Shown here in pieces: positions 6,556-15,273 of a stretch of DNA of 21,555 nt (positions within the stretch are counted from its first letter, which is position 1; every line of letters begins with the position of its first letter). A model generated the notes under the pieces. It was not told where the DNA came from. It saw only the letters and a program-made list of their open reading frames with translations, and did not search any database. Source of the stretch: SLQH01 sp964612995 (lineage in GTDB: Bacteria; Planctomycetota; UBA11346); assembly GCA_964612995.1 (NCBI GenBank), contig CAZTGE010000065.1:1-21555 (forward strand), read 5' to 3'. The position numbers were made by a program, and so were the translations under genes.

Positions 6556-6837
6556 ATGGCCAAATCCGCAGAGAACCAGGAGACCCGCGCCGCTGAACAG
6601 GCCGAAGCCGAGAAGCTCCGCGCCGAGATCGAAACGCTGCAGGAGGACCTGCGGGCGATCAAGGATTCGCTGCAGACCGAAGGGCGTCTGGTCATGCACG
6701 ACATCGGTGAACGCTGTCGCGCCAAGGGCGACCAGGCGGTCGGCCGCGCGCGTGATTGTATCTCCGAGCAGCCGCTGGCCAGCGTCGCCATCGCTGCTGG
6801 AGCCGGGATGATCCTCGGCTTCCTGTTGCGACGCTGA
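6556..6837 (+). CDS. DUF883 (YqjD/ElaB-type) tail-anchored protein, second copy
   Basis: A 93-residue protein with a heptad-like charged N-terminal half (residues about 10-45, rich in Glu, Ala, Leu) and a C-terminal membrane anchor, PLASVAIAAGAGMILGFLLRR, typical of the family, where small residues spaced along the helix may allow dimerisation. ATG 6556 is chosen because GAGAGG lies 8-13 bases upstream; an ATG at 6511 would add 15 residues without homology. It is a paralogue of the DUF883 gene at 4397-4660, with a shared plan but low identity. It probably forms an operon with the YqjE-like gene. By family, it is expected at the inner membrane in stationary phase or osmotic stress. Confidence 0.86.
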   Translation: MAKSAENQETRAAEQAEAEKLRAEIETLQEDLRAIKDSLQTEGRLVMHDIGERCRAKGDQAVGRARDCISEQPLASVAIAAGAGMILGFLLRR

Positions 6838-6978
6838 GCCGGACCGACAGTTCCGCGCACCGGGATCGACCAGACGACCATCGATCCGCCCGCACGGGCC
6901 AGGGTCGCGCTCGGGTTTCTCGCGGCGCGCCTTCGGGGCCGATGTATGCGGGAGGACCTGCATGAACGGGGACATCTC

Positions 6979-7926
6979 ATGGAATACCGGACGCTCGGCC
7001 GTTGCGGCCTGAAGGTCAGCGCGATCTCGATCGGATCGTGGCGCACCTATGGCCAGCAGGAGGGTATCGACCGCGCCGATGCCTGCCTCAGCGCCGCCTA
7101 CGATGCGGGCGTCAACTACTTCGACGGTGCCGAGGCCTATGGCGACGGAGCAGCGGAAGAAGCGCTGGGTGCGGTGTTCGCCCGCCACGCCTGGCCGCGC
7201 GACACCTACATTGTCTCGAGCAAGGTGATCAAGGTCGGTGACGCCCCGACCCAGCGCGGGCTTTCGCGCAAGCACCTGGTCGAGGCCTGTGATGCCGCGC
7301 TGCGGCGGATGGGACTGGACTACCTCGACCTGTTCTTCTGCCATCGGCCAGATCCGGCGACACCGCTCGAAGAAATCGTGCACACGATGAACGAACTGAT
7401 CACCCGCGGCAAGATCTGCTACTGGGGTACAAGCGAGTTCGTCTCTGGCGATCTGATGCAGATGTATTCCTACGCCGAGCGTCACGGCATGGTCGGTCCG
7501 ACGATGGAGCAGACCCGGCACAACCTGTTGTTCCGCGAGCGTGTGCACGGTGAGCTCAAGCCGCTGTTCGCGCGCTACGGTCTCGGGACCACGATCTACT
7601 CCCCCTTGGCGGTGGGCATCCTCACCGGCAAATACAACGATGGCATCCCTCCGGACAGCGCGGTGGCCAAGGGCGGCGAGGACATGAAACGTCGGCTCGA
7701 GGGGGGCGTCCTGGAGCAGACCCGTCAGCTCGCTGCGCTGGCTGATGAGTTGGGGATCAGCTGCGCCCAGCTCGCGCTCGCCTGGTGCCTCAAGGATCCC
7801 AACGTCAGCACCGCGATCATCGGGGCCTCGAAGAGCGAGCAGGTTGCCGACAACGCCGCCGCGGTCGATCAGCTCGACCGGCTGGATGAGGACGTGATGG
7901 CGCGTATCGCTGCGATCATCGACTGA
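6979..7926 (+). CDS. Aldo/keto reductase (potassium-channel beta-subunit-like group)
   Basis: A 315-residue NADPH-dependent aldo/keto reductase with the (alpha/beta)8 barrel. The full catalytic tetrad is present: Asp49 (YFDGAE), Tyr54 (EAYG), Lys82 (VSSKV) and His122 (FFCHRPD). The cofactor-binding end GASKSEQVADN is canonical. The N-terminal MEYRTLGRCGLKVSAI and the motif YSPLAVGILTGKY place it near the Kv-beta/YghZ group, which reduces aldehydes and ketones such as methylglyoxal; the true substrate is unknown. ATG 6979 has GGGGAC six bases upstream and matches the family start; an ATG at 6946 would add 11 residues. It stands alone, 141 bp after the DUF883 gene and about 100 bp before the next gene. 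Confidence 0.93.
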   Translation: MEYRTLGRCGLKVSAISIGSWRTYGQQEGIDRADACLSAAYDAGVNYFDGAEAYGDGAAEEALGAVFARHAWPRDTYIVSSKVIKVGDAPTQRGLSRKHLVEACDAALRRMGLDYLDLFFCHRPDPATPLEEIVHTMNELITRGKICYWGTSEFVSGDLMQMYSYAERHGMVGPTMEQTRHNLLFRERVHGELKPLFARYGLGTTIYSPLAVGILTGKYNDGIPPDSAVAKGGEDMKRRLEGGVLEQTRQLAALADELGISCAQLALAWCLKDPNVSTAIIGASKSEQVADNAAAVDQLDRLDEDVMARIAAIID

Positions 7927-8024
7927 AGACCAGTCGACCATTGGCATCGCTGAAGCCGGCACTAGCCTGCGCTCAGACTGAATCCGCCGACGCGTTCCGG
8001 AGAGCGATGGAGGTCTGCGCGCGA

Positions 8025-8495
8025 ATGGACATCACGGTCAAGGTTCTCGCCGTCATCGGCGTCGTGTCGTTGTTGTTGATCGCCAGTTGCGTCGGTTGTG
8101 CGGTGATGGTCTACAACGCGATCTCCGACATGCCTGCGCATCACAGCCGCGAGGCGATCGCAGCGCGCTATCCCGAGCTGATCAGGCAGGTGGATGCGAT
8201 CCTGGCCGGGCAGGGTCCGAGCGGGCTCTCCGAAGCGGAGCTACCTGCCGGGCTGCTGGCGGTGTTCCGTGAGGAGCCGAAGCAGACGGGTCCGCCCGAT
8301 TACACCCCGATCCATCCGGCGCACCTCCGGGTGGAGAAGCGTAGCCACTCGATCCTCAATGGCGGCGGCAGCGTGGCGGTGTCGCTCGACGGCCAGCGCT
8401 ACGATGCGGTGGCCTACATCCTCGATGCCGGCGACACCAGCTACCTGCTGGCCCTGCGCGACTGGCAGCCGGAGCCGGCGGCGGATGCGCCGTGA
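8025..8495 (+). CDS. Single-span envelope protein, function unknown
   Basis: I do not recognise this 156-residue protein. It has an N-terminal hydrophobic segment (residues about 4-31) containing IASC, which could be either a lipobox (Cys22) or part of an uncleaved anchor, followed by a polar, probably periplasmic domain with a central Pro-rich stretch (GPPDYTPIHP) and a beta-rich end. ATG 8025 has GGAGG 11 bases upstream; the ATG at 8007 has GGAG only four bases upstream and would add MEVCAR. The end overlaps the next gene by 11 bp, which suggests translational coupling and a shared role in the envelope. Confidence 0.65.
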   Translation: MDITVKVLAVIGVVSLLLIASCVGCAVMVYNAISDMPAHHSREAIAARYPELIRQVDAILAGQGPSGLSEAELPAGLLAVFREEPKQTGPPDYTPIHPAHLRVEKRSHSILNGGGSVAVSLDGQRYDAVAYILDAGDTSYLLALRDWQPEPAADAP

Positions 8496-9093
8496 ACCGC
8501 GATGCGTCGCGGCCGGCCTGCTGGTCTTCCTGCTCCTCGGTGCCTGCACCACACGGGTGATCCCGCCCGGGTCGGTCGCCGATCCGGTGACCGTCTACCT
8601 CGTCGAATCCGGGTGGCATGCCACCGTCTGCCTGCCGGAGGGCGACGGCCATGTCAGCTGCTGGGACTACGGCGAATGGGCCTATTTCGCCAAAGGCCGT
8701 GACTATTGCTGTCGCGCGATCCCCGCGGCCTTGTGGCCCACGCGTGCCACCCTGGCGCGGTGCCGCTTCCTGGTCGGCAGTGCCCCGGAGGCAGCAGTCC
8801 AGGCGATGCTCGAACGCTGGCTCCACGGAGAGCGGTCGTGGCGTTTCACGGTTGAACGTGCGCGTAGCGAAGACCTGCAGGACAAGCTCGCTGCGCTGTT
8901 CGCGCAGGCGGCCGACACGCGGATCCAACCCACCGAGCACCCGACGCAGTTCGTGCACCATCCGCAGTCCTATCACCTGTTCAGCACCTGCAATCACATG
9001 ACCAAGCGCTGGCTGCGGCGTCTTGGTTGCGCCATCGCCGGGCCTTGGTTGAGCTGGGACTACGCGGTCGCACAGCCGGCGGGCGGGGAGTGA
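8485..9093 (+). CDS. DUF2459-like lipoprotein
   Basis: A 202-residue predicted lipoprotein: a basic N-terminus, a hydrophobic core and the lipobox LGAC (Cys21). The segment VYLVESGWHATVCLPEG is close to the start of the DUF2459 family, where VxLxxxGWHxxLxLP is usual, and STCNHMTKRWLRRLGC near residue 170 occupies the place of the family's NCNxWxAxxLRxAG. The conserved Cys/His pattern hints at a papain-like peptidase or amidase fold, but this is unproven. The ATG at 8485 lies inside the end of the preceding gene, with GGAG 11-14 bases upstream. It is convergent with the efflux operon. Confidence 0.72.
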   Translation: MRREPRCVAAGLLVFLLLGACTTRVIPPGSVADPVTVYLVESGWHATVCLPEGDGHVSCWDYGEWAYFAKGRDYCCRAIPAALWPTRATLARCRFLVGSAPEAAVQAMLERWLHGERSWRFTVERARSEDLQDKLAALFAQAADTRIQPTEHPTQFVHHPQSYHLFSTCNHMTKRWLRRLGCAIAGPWLSWDYAVAQPAGGE

Positions 9094-9136
9094 GTGACGA
9101 AGGATCGGCCAGCAACGCGCACCGGCTCGGGGTGCA

Positions 9137-9154
9137 GATGCGGGCTACCGCATC
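9137..9154. terminator. Hairpin between convergent genes
   Basis: GATGCGG (9137-9143) and CCGCATC (9148-9154) form a perfect 7-bp stem with a GCTA loop, followed by GATTTG on the plus strand. It lies in the 91-bp gap between the DUF2459-like gene and the end of the RND operon and could serve both. The T-tract is short. Confidence 0.5.
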
Positions 9155-9184
9155 GATTTGACAGCCGTTGGTGGCCATGCCGGC

Positions 9185-12100
9185 TCAGCGGCGTTCGGCG
9201 GCGTAGAAGCGCTGCAGATCCTCGAGCACGATGTAGGCCAGTGGGACGATGCACAGCGCGATCAGGGTCACGAACAGCACGCCGAAGCCGAGGCTGAGGG
9301 CCATGGGCACGAGGAAGCGGGCCTGGGTGCTGGTGGCGAAGATCATCGGGGCGAGGCCGAAGAAGGTGGTCAGGCTGGTCAACAATACCGGCCGGAACCG
9401 CCGGGTACCGCCGGCGATCACCGCGTCCCGCAGCGCGGCTCCCGCAGCGCGGCGGCGGTTGATCTCGGCGGTGAGGACCAGCGAGTCGTTGACCACCACT
9501 CCGGCGAGGGCGACCAGGCCGAGGATGCTCACCAGGCTGATATCGAAGCCGAGCAGCACGTGTCCGGCCAAAGCTCCGACCAGGCCGAAGGGCACCGCGG
9601 CGACGATGATCACCGGTTGGACGTAGCTGTTGAAGGCGGTCGCCATCAGTGCATACATCGCCACGAGCGCGACCAGCAGGCCGGCGATCAGCGAACCCAT
9701 GGCGTCGCGGCGTTGTTCCTGGGTTCCGGCGACCTCGTAGGCGAGACCCGGATGTTCATCGAGCAGCTTCGGCATGACAGTGGTGGCGAGGTCGCCGGTG
9801 ACCGCATTGGCACTGGCCACCCGGCGGTCGGTGTCGGCGCTGACTGTGATCACGCGTTGGCCGTTGTCGCGCTGGATGCTGGTATAGGCGCGCGTACGCA
9901 CGAGCCGTGCGGCACGGCGCAGGGGGATCGGCTCCCCGGTGGGGCTGATCAGCTCGAGTTCGCGGAGTTCGTTGAGGTCGTCGCGTTGGTGGCGGGGGCG
10001 GCGGACATAGATCCGCAGCTCGTCCCGGTTGCGTTGTAGACGCAGGGCCTCCGCACCGAAGTAGGCACCACGGATCTGCATCGCCAGGTCGCGTTCGGTC
10101 AGCCCGGCGCTGCGACCCGCCGGCAGCAGTTCGAAGCGGATCTCGGGTTGCCCGCGATCAAAGCCGGGATCGACGTCGCGCACGCCGCGGTAGGTCTGCA
10201 GCACCGCAGCCAGCCTGCGAGCGGCATTTTCGAGGGTGCGCTGATCATCGTGAGCGAGCCGGATGCTGATGTCCGCGCCACTCGAGGCGGCGGCGGTGTA
10301 GCGTAGCGACAGCCGTCGGGCGCCGGGGATGGTGCCGATGTGTTCACGCCAGCGCTCGGCGACCTGCGATGCGCTGACATCGCGTGTATCGGCCTGGGTC
10401 AGCTGGATCGCGACGCTGCCGAGGTGGGCACCGGCGTCGGTCCGCCCGCCAGCGACCGCCTCTTCGCCAGCGGTGGTGATCCCCAACTCCGCGAGCACCC
10501 CGCGGCCGACGTCCTCCTCGCAGTTCGCGAGCACCGTGCGGGCGCTGCGGGTCAGGCGTTCGAGTGCCGCCTGGGTCTGCTCTGGCGCCGTCCCACTGGG
10601 CAGTTCGAACTCGGCGCCGACGATATCGTGTTCGATCCGGGGCAGGAAGGTAAAGGAGATACGGTCGCTGGAGACGTAGGCCACCGCGGCGATCAGGAAT
10701 GCCGCCGCCACCGCCAGGGCGGCGTAGCGCCAGCGGATGAGACCGGCGAGCAGCGGACGGTAGTGGCGTTCTACCAGGCCTTCGAGCCCGTTGGCGATAC
10801 GGTGCTGGAAGCGTTCGTAGGCGGCCAGGGGGCCGCGCAGCCGCCAGGTCAGCGCATGGCCGATGTGGGTCGGCAGGATGAAGAAGGCCTCGATCAGTGA
10901 GAGCAGCAGGATGGGGATCACCACGCTGGGGATATTGATGAAGAACTTGCCGAAGGTCCCCGGCACCAGCAGCAGGGGGACGAAGGCGACGACGCTGGTG
11001 AGCACGGCGAAGACCACCGGCAGGGCGACGCTGCGGGTGCCGGCGATCGCCGCGCTCAGGGGCTCGCAGCCGCGTCGGTGGTGTTCGAAGGCCGCCTCGG
11101 CCACGACGATCGCATCGTCGACCACGATGCCCAACACCAGGATGAAGGCGAAGAGCGAGATCATGTTGATGCTGATGCCGAAGGCGGACATGGCGAACAC
11201 CGCGCCGAGAAAGCTGATCGGGATGCCGAGCGTGACCCACAGCGCGAGACGCAGGTCGAGGAACACGCCGAGGACCACCAGCACCAGGGCCAGGCCGAGG
11301 ATGCCGTTGCGCACCAGCAAGCCGACGCGCGAGCGGAACATCTCGCTGCTGTCGTTCCAGCGGGTGAGTTCGACGGTCGGCGGCAGGCGATCGCGTAGGT
11401 CACGCAGGACCTCGTCGACCGCATCGGACACGCTCAGCGGCGTCTGATCACCGACGCGGTAGACACGGACCCGGGCCGCCTGCTGGCCATTGAATCGGGT
11501 CCAGCGGTCCGTCTCGCGGAAGGTCTCGCGCACTGTTGCGATCTCGCCCAGGCGCAACAGCTCGCCGCTGTCGTCGGCGAGGATCATTATTGCGGCGACC
11601 TCGGCCGCCGTCTTGCGCCGGCTGGCCACGCGCAGGGAGGTCTCGCCGTCGGGATCGTCGATATCGCCGCCAGCGATCTCGACCGAGGCGGCATCGATGC
11701 GTGCGGCGATGCGGGCAGGGGTCAGACGGTAACGGCGCAGGGTCGCCTGTTCGATCGCGACCTCGATCTCGGGCGGTGGCAGGCCGGCGATGTCGACCTG
11801 GGTGATCTCGTCGTGGGCGCGCAGGGCTTCGCGCACCCGCTCCGCGGCGTGATCGAGTTCGCGGCGATCCTCAGGCCCGGAGACGATCAGCGAGAGGACC
11901 TGGCGTCGGTTGCTGCTCAGGCTGATCACGGGTTCCTCGGCATCGGCGGGAAAGGTGGCGATGCGGTCGACCGCGCTCTTGATGTCGTCGAGGGCCTGGG
12001 TGTCGTCGGCCCCGAGGCGCAACTCCGCGCGGACCAGGGCCACGCCCTCGCGCGCGGTGGCACGGACCTCGTCGACCCCGTCGATGCCGCGTACCACCTC

Positions 12101-12337
12101 CTCGATCGCGAGCACGATGCCTTCTTCGATCTCCTCGGGGCTGGCGCCGGGATAGACCACGCGCACGGTGACCATGTCGAGGCGGATCTCGGGGAAGACC
12201 TCCTGGGTCAGGCGCGGCAGCAGCAACGCGCCGCCGACGAGCAGGAAGGCCATCAGCAGATTCGCCGGCACCCGTCGGCGCGCCATCCAGGCAATGGGTC
12301 CGGGGCGGGTGCCCGGATCGTCGCGCTCAGCGACCAT
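9185..12337 (-). CDS. RND efflux pump, inner-membrane permease subunit
   Basis: A 1050-residue resistance-nodulation-division permease of the AcrB/HAE1 superfamily, the proton-driven pump of a tripartite exporter. The layout is canonical: TM1 at about 24-42 followed by FPEIRLDMVTVRVVYPGASP, a periplasmic porter domain, a TM2-6 block with GIVVDDAIVVAE in TM4 (Asp407 and Asp408, the same numbers as the AcrB proton-relay pair), then a second half with an equivalent periplasmic loop and VVVNDSLVLTAEI in TM10. Length is normal. The ATG at 12337 overlaps the adaptor gene by 11 bp; the longer frame starting at 12538 merely runs through the adaptor gene. Substrate is unknown: it could be drugs, bile acid-like compounds or metabolites. 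Confidence 0.95.
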   Translation of the reverse strand: MVAERDDPGTRPGPIAWMARRRVPANLLMAFLLVGGALLLPRLTQEVFPEIRLDMVTVRVVYPGASPEEIEEGIVLAIEEVVRGIDGVDEVRATAREGVALVRAELRLGADDTQALDDIKSAVDRIATFPADAEEPVISLSSNRRQVLSLIVSGPEDRRELDHAAERVREALRAHDEITQVDIAGLPPPEIEVAIEQATLRRYRLTPARIAARIDAASVEIAGGDIDDPDGETSLRVASRRKTAAEVAAIMILADDSGELLRLGEIATVRETFRETDRWTRFNGQQAARVRVYRVGDQTPLSVSDAVDEVLRDLRDRLPPTVELTRWNDSSEMFRSRVGLLVRNGILGLALVLVVLGVFLDLRLALWVTLGIPISFLGAVFAMSAFGISINMISLFAFILVLGIVVDDAIVVAEAAFEHHRRGCEPLSAAIAGTRSVALPVVFAVLTSVVAFVPLLLVPGTFGKFFINIPSVVIPILLLSLIEAFFILPTHIGHALTWRLRGPLAAYERFQHRIANGLEGLVERHYRPLLAGLIRWRYAALAVAAAFLIAAVAYVSSDRISFTFLPRIEHDIVGAEFELPSGTAPEQTQAALERLTRSARTVLANCEEDVGRGVLAELGITTAGEEAVAGGRTDAGAHLGSVAIQLTQADTRDVSASQVAERWREHIGTIPGARRLSLRYTAAASSGADISIRLAHDDQRTLENAARRLAAVLQTYRGVRDVDPGFDRGQPEIRFELLPAGRSAGLTERDLAMQIRGAYFGAEALRLQRNRDELRIYVRRPRHQRDDLNELRELELISPTGEPIPLRRAARLVRTRAYTSIQRDNGQRVITVSADTDRRVASANAVTGDLATTVMPKLLDEHPGLAYEVAGTQEQRRDAMGSLIAGLLVALVAMYALMATAFNSYVQPVIIVAAVPFGLVGALAGHVLLGFDISLVSILGLVALAGVVVNDSLVLTAEINRRRAAGAALRDAVIAGGTRRFRPVLLTSLTTFFGLAPMIFATSTQARFLVPMALSLGFGVLFVTLIALCIVPLAYIVLEDLQRFYAAERR

Positions 12338-13550
12338 TGTCAGTCGTGCCTCCGTTGGCGCTGTCGGTCTGTTCGGCGTCGATCCGGCGCAGGGGCATGC
12401 CGCGCATCGGTCGCGCCAGGGGCGAGACCACCACCCGGTCGCCATCTGCCAGCCCCTCGCGGATGTAGACCGCGTCTTGGGTGCGAGCGACGATCCTCGG
12501 TTCGATGATCGCGAGGGTGTCGTCATCGCCGTAGACATGGATGCGCTCGCCGTCGATCAGCGCCGCCTTGGGCACGCGCAACAGGTCCTGGCGCTGCGGG
12601 CCATCGATCACGACCTCCACGAATCCGCCCAGCAACAGGGGCGGCCCTTCGGGGGTGTCGATCGGGGTCTGCGGTGCTTCGACCGCGATCAGCACCCGGG
12701 CCATGCGTGCGGTCGGACTGACATCGGGCAGCAGTGCGATGGCATGGCCGGCGTAGCTCCAGCGGCCGTCGGCATGGTCGACGAGCACCCGCGCCGCGGA
12801 GGCCTCGCGCCCATCCGCGGTGAAACGGATCAGCGGCAGACGTTCGACCGGCACCGCCACCACCACGTGGTAGGGGCTTCGGGCCACCAGTTGGGCCAGG
12901 GTCAGCCCCGGCTGGACCACATCGCCGGTGGCGGCGTGCTCGCTACGCACCACCGCGGGGAAGGGGGCGCGGATGGTAGTGCGGGAGAGCTCGAGTCCGG
13001 CCTGATCGACGGCGGCCTGGGCCCGGGCCACCGCCGCGCGCGCCTGCGCGACCAGTGGCTCGCGCAGCACCAGTTCGCGCTCGGGCTCGATGCCGGCGTC
13101 GGCCAGCTCGTCGGCCAGCAGGGCGAACTCGCTGTGGGCGACCCGCTGGCGTGCCTCGGCGCGGACCAGCTCGGCCCGAACGCTGCGCAGTTGCGCCTGG
13201 GCCCGGGTCAGCGCGAGACGGTAGTCGGCGTCATCGATCTCGATCAGCACCGTGTCGGCGGCGAATCGTGCACCCGGGCGCAGATCCGGGTGCACCGCTG
13301 TGATCCGGCCGGTGATCCGAGCGGCGACCTCGGCGGTGCGCGCCGCTTGGACCTCGCCGTAGCCACGTATGCGCAGGGTGAGATCGGTCACGGCGACCTC
13401 GGCGGTGCGTACCGCGCTACGTGCACGCTGGGCCGAGGCGCGTTGCGGTGGCTGCGAGGTCGCGCGCCAGTAGACGGCCAGGACCAGACCGGCGGCGACC
13501 AGCACCAGCGTCAGGCCGATGCGCAGCAGGCGGACGGTCGACCGTTTCAT
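12327..13550 (-). CDS. RND efflux periplasmic adaptor (membrane fusion protein)
   Basis: A 407-residue HlyD/AcrA-type adaptor that joins the permease to the outer-membrane channel. An N-terminal anchor helix (residues about 8-27) is followed by a barrel-sandwich half-motif (VAARITGRITAVHPDLRPG), a coiled-coil hairpin rich in Ala, Arg and Glu (about 95-185), the second lipoyl half (TTIRAPFPAVVRSEHAATGDV) and a beta-barrel and membrane-proximal region. The stop lies inside the permease gene and the ATG at 13550 overlaps the outer-membrane-factor stop as ATGA, so all three genes are coupled. The anchor has no lipobox, so it is membrane-spanning rather than lipidated. Confidence 0.93.
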   Translation of the reverse strand: MKRSTVRLLRIGLTLVLVAAGLVLAVYWRATSQPPQRASAQRARSAVRTAEVAVTDLTLRIRGYGEVQAARTAEVAARITGRITAVHPDLRPGARFAADTVLIEIDDADYRLALTRAQAQLRSVRAELVRAEARQRVAHSEFALLADELADAGIEPERELVLREPLVAQARAAVARAQAAVDQAGLELSRTTIRAPFPAVVRSEHAATGDVVQPGLTLAQLVARSPYHVVVAVPVERLPLIRFTADGREASAARVLVDHADGRWSYAGHAIALLPDVSPTARMARVLIAVEAPQTPIDTPEGPPLLLGGFVEVVIDGPQRQDLLRVPKAALIDGERIHVYGDDDTLAIIEPRIVARTQDAVYIREGLADGDRVVVSPLARPMRGMPLRRIDAEQTDSANGGTTDNGR

Positions 13551-15130
13551 CGCCGCTCCTCCGGCAGGCGCCAATCGCCGCCGAGCGCACGGTAGAGGCT
13601 GACGCGACCGATGAGCAGGTCCCGGCGCCGCGCGAGCTGGTGCATGTGGGCGCGCAGCTTCGCGATGCGGGCCTCGAGCACCGACGGCGCGGGTTCGAGG
13701 CCGTGGGCGTAACGGCGGTGATGTGCCTCGAGGCTGGCTGCCTGTCGGTCGGCACGCCGATCGGCGGAGCGCAGCGCATCTGCGGAATCGCGGTTGGCCA
13801 CCAGGGCGTCCTCGACATCGGCCAGGGCCTGGAGCAGGACCTGGCCGAAACCGGCGAGCGCCTCCTGCTCGTCGGCCCGGGCGAAGTCGATGCGCGCTTG
13901 TCGCCGGCCACCGTCGAAGAACACGTGGCTGATGGCACCGGCGATACGCCACAGCAGCTGCTCGAGCAGCCCGCCTGGCTGATCGGCGCGATCGAATACC
14001 GCGGCTTCGAGTTGCACGCGCGGCCAGCGGTCGGCGAGCCGCGCCGCGAGGCGCCGGTTGGCTGCAGCCACGTCGCGGATCGCCGCGCGGACATCGGGGC
14101 GCCGACGCAGAAGGTCGGCCGGCACCCCGCTGTCCGGCAGGTCCGGCACCGATGGCAGCGATGTGGTCTGCAACACCAGTTCGCCGGGATCGAGCCCCAC
14201 CAGCAGGGCCAGGGCGTGGCGGGTCTGCTCCAGCCGGGTGCGCAGATCGCTGATCTGGATGGCGGCCTGCTCCCGGGTGGCGGCGGCGGCGTGGACGGCG
14301 GTGGCGGTGGTGCGGCCGCGGGCATAGCGGACACGCTGCAGCGCGAGCAGTCGCCCGGCGCTGCGTTCCATCTCTTCGGCCAGCTCCAGGCTCTCTCGCG
14401 CGGCGATGGCCGTGAGCCAGGTCTCGGCGATGCGGCCGGCGAGGCTGACGCGTAGCGCCGCGACCTGTTCGGCGCTGGCCTCGGCCGCGAAGCCCGCGGC
14501 TTGCTGTTCGTCGGCCAGCCTGCCCCAGAGATCGATCTCGTAGCTGGCCGAAAGCGACGTGTGCCAGGTCTCTTCGATCACGGTCGTCTCGGGCAGATCC
14601 CCGCCGGCGAGCCCGGCGGTGGGGGAGGCTCCGCCGCCAGCGGCGCTGGGGTCGAGCGCGCGGCCAATGTCGACGGTGCTGATGCGGCTGCGCGACGCAC
14701 CGACCTCGGCCTGCACCGACGGCCAGCGGGTGCTGCCCGCGAGCCGGGCGCGGGCTCGGGCCTGGCGCATCCGGGCGACTGCAGCGCGCAGTTCGAAGCT
14801 GTGGTCGGTCGCGCGCTCGATCAGCGCGGCGAGTTCCTCTGTCTGCCAGTGAGCGAACCACGTTGCGAGGGGAATGGGATCGGCCTCTTGTGGGCTGGCG
14901 TAGTGCGCATGAAGTCCGCGCACCTGGGGTGTCGGCGGCATCTCGCGACCGCAGCCCGCGGCCAGGATCACACATCCGATAACGCTGGCGCGCCACGGGT
15001 GTGGCCGGCTGCGTTGGTCGCCCGGCGGGGCAGGACAGGACAGGTGCAGAGACAAGGCGCGGCGGGGGATGGCGGTTCCTTCATGCTGCAGGGCGTCAGG
15101 CGGCGGAAGCAGTGCAGCGCCACCGACCAT
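13547..15130 (-). CDS. RND efflux outer-membrane factor (NodT/OprM-type lipoprotein)
   Basis: A TolC-like outer-membrane channel lipoprotein, first gene of the efflux operon. The lipobox LAAGC and the repeated coiled-coil halves are visible, with family motifs such as YEIDLWGRLADE, RRRPDVRAA and a final LYRALGG. Two halves of about 200 residues share the alpha-barrel hairpin pattern. The start is uncertain. ATG 15130 gives 527 residues but an unusually long 45-residue stretch before the signal core; a TTG at 15055 gives a more normal signal peptide (Cys35) and lies downstream of AAGGA. Both options keep the same mature protein. The stop overlaps the adaptor start by 4 bp. Confidence 0.9.
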   Translation of the reverse strand: MVGGAALLPPPDALQHEGTAIPRRALSLHLSCPAPPGDQRSRPHPWRASVIGCVILAAGCGREMPPTPQVRGLHAHYASPQEADPIPLATWFAHWQTEELAALIERATDHSFELRAAVARMRQARARARLAGSTRWPSVQAEVGASRSRISTVDIGRALDPSAAGGGASPTAGLAGGDLPETTVIEETWHTSLSASYEIDLWGRLADEQQAAGFAAEASAEQVAALRVSLAGRIAETWLTAIAARESLELAEEMERSAGRLLALQRVRYARGRTTATAVHAAAATREQAAIQISDLRTRLEQTRHALALLVGLDPGELVLQTTSLPSVPDLPDSGVPADLLRRRPDVRAAIRDVAAANRRLAARLADRWPRVQLEAAVFDRADQPGGLLEQLLWRIAGAISHVFFDGGRRQARIDFARADEQEALAGFGQVLLQALADVEDALVANRDSADALRSADRRADRQAASLEAHHRRYAHGLEPAPSVLEARIAKLRAHMHQLARRRDLLIGRVSLYRALGGDWRLPEERR

Positions 15131-15238
15131 TGCACTATTAGAACCTCGGGGCGGACCTACACGCCGGTTTCGCATCGCGTGTCGTTGTCGGTCGGATACA
15201 CGCGCCGATGGTGCGCACGGACTGAGCGGTCTCACGCG

Positions 15239-15267
15239 TTGACAGCAGCCGACCGGGGTGCTGGAAT
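15239..15267 (+). promoter_or_regulatory. Strong sigma-70-like promoter abutting the PfkB start codon
   Basis: TTGACA (15239-15244) is a perfect -35. After a 17-bp spacer, TGGAAT (15262-15267) is a four-of-six -10. The start codon of the kinase gene is at 15274, where transcription itself should begin (15273-15275). The rest of the 143-bp divergent gap (15131-15273) shows no clear leftward promoter for the efflux operon. Confidence 0.55.
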
Positions 15268-15273
15268 CCGTGC

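Noticed and set aside
9185..12538. RND permease with a 67-residue N-terminal extension from 12538
   Set aside because: The extension is a shadow of the adaptor's 3' end. The RND family begins about 20 residues before TM1, as from ATG 12337.
12327..14996. Apparent fusion of the adaptor with an 889-codon frame extending through the outer-membrane-factor gene
   Set aside because: The N-terminal extension is an Arg/Ala-rich frame shadow of the outer-membrane factor. The adaptor has its own ATG at 13550 with an anchor helix and an ATGA overlap.
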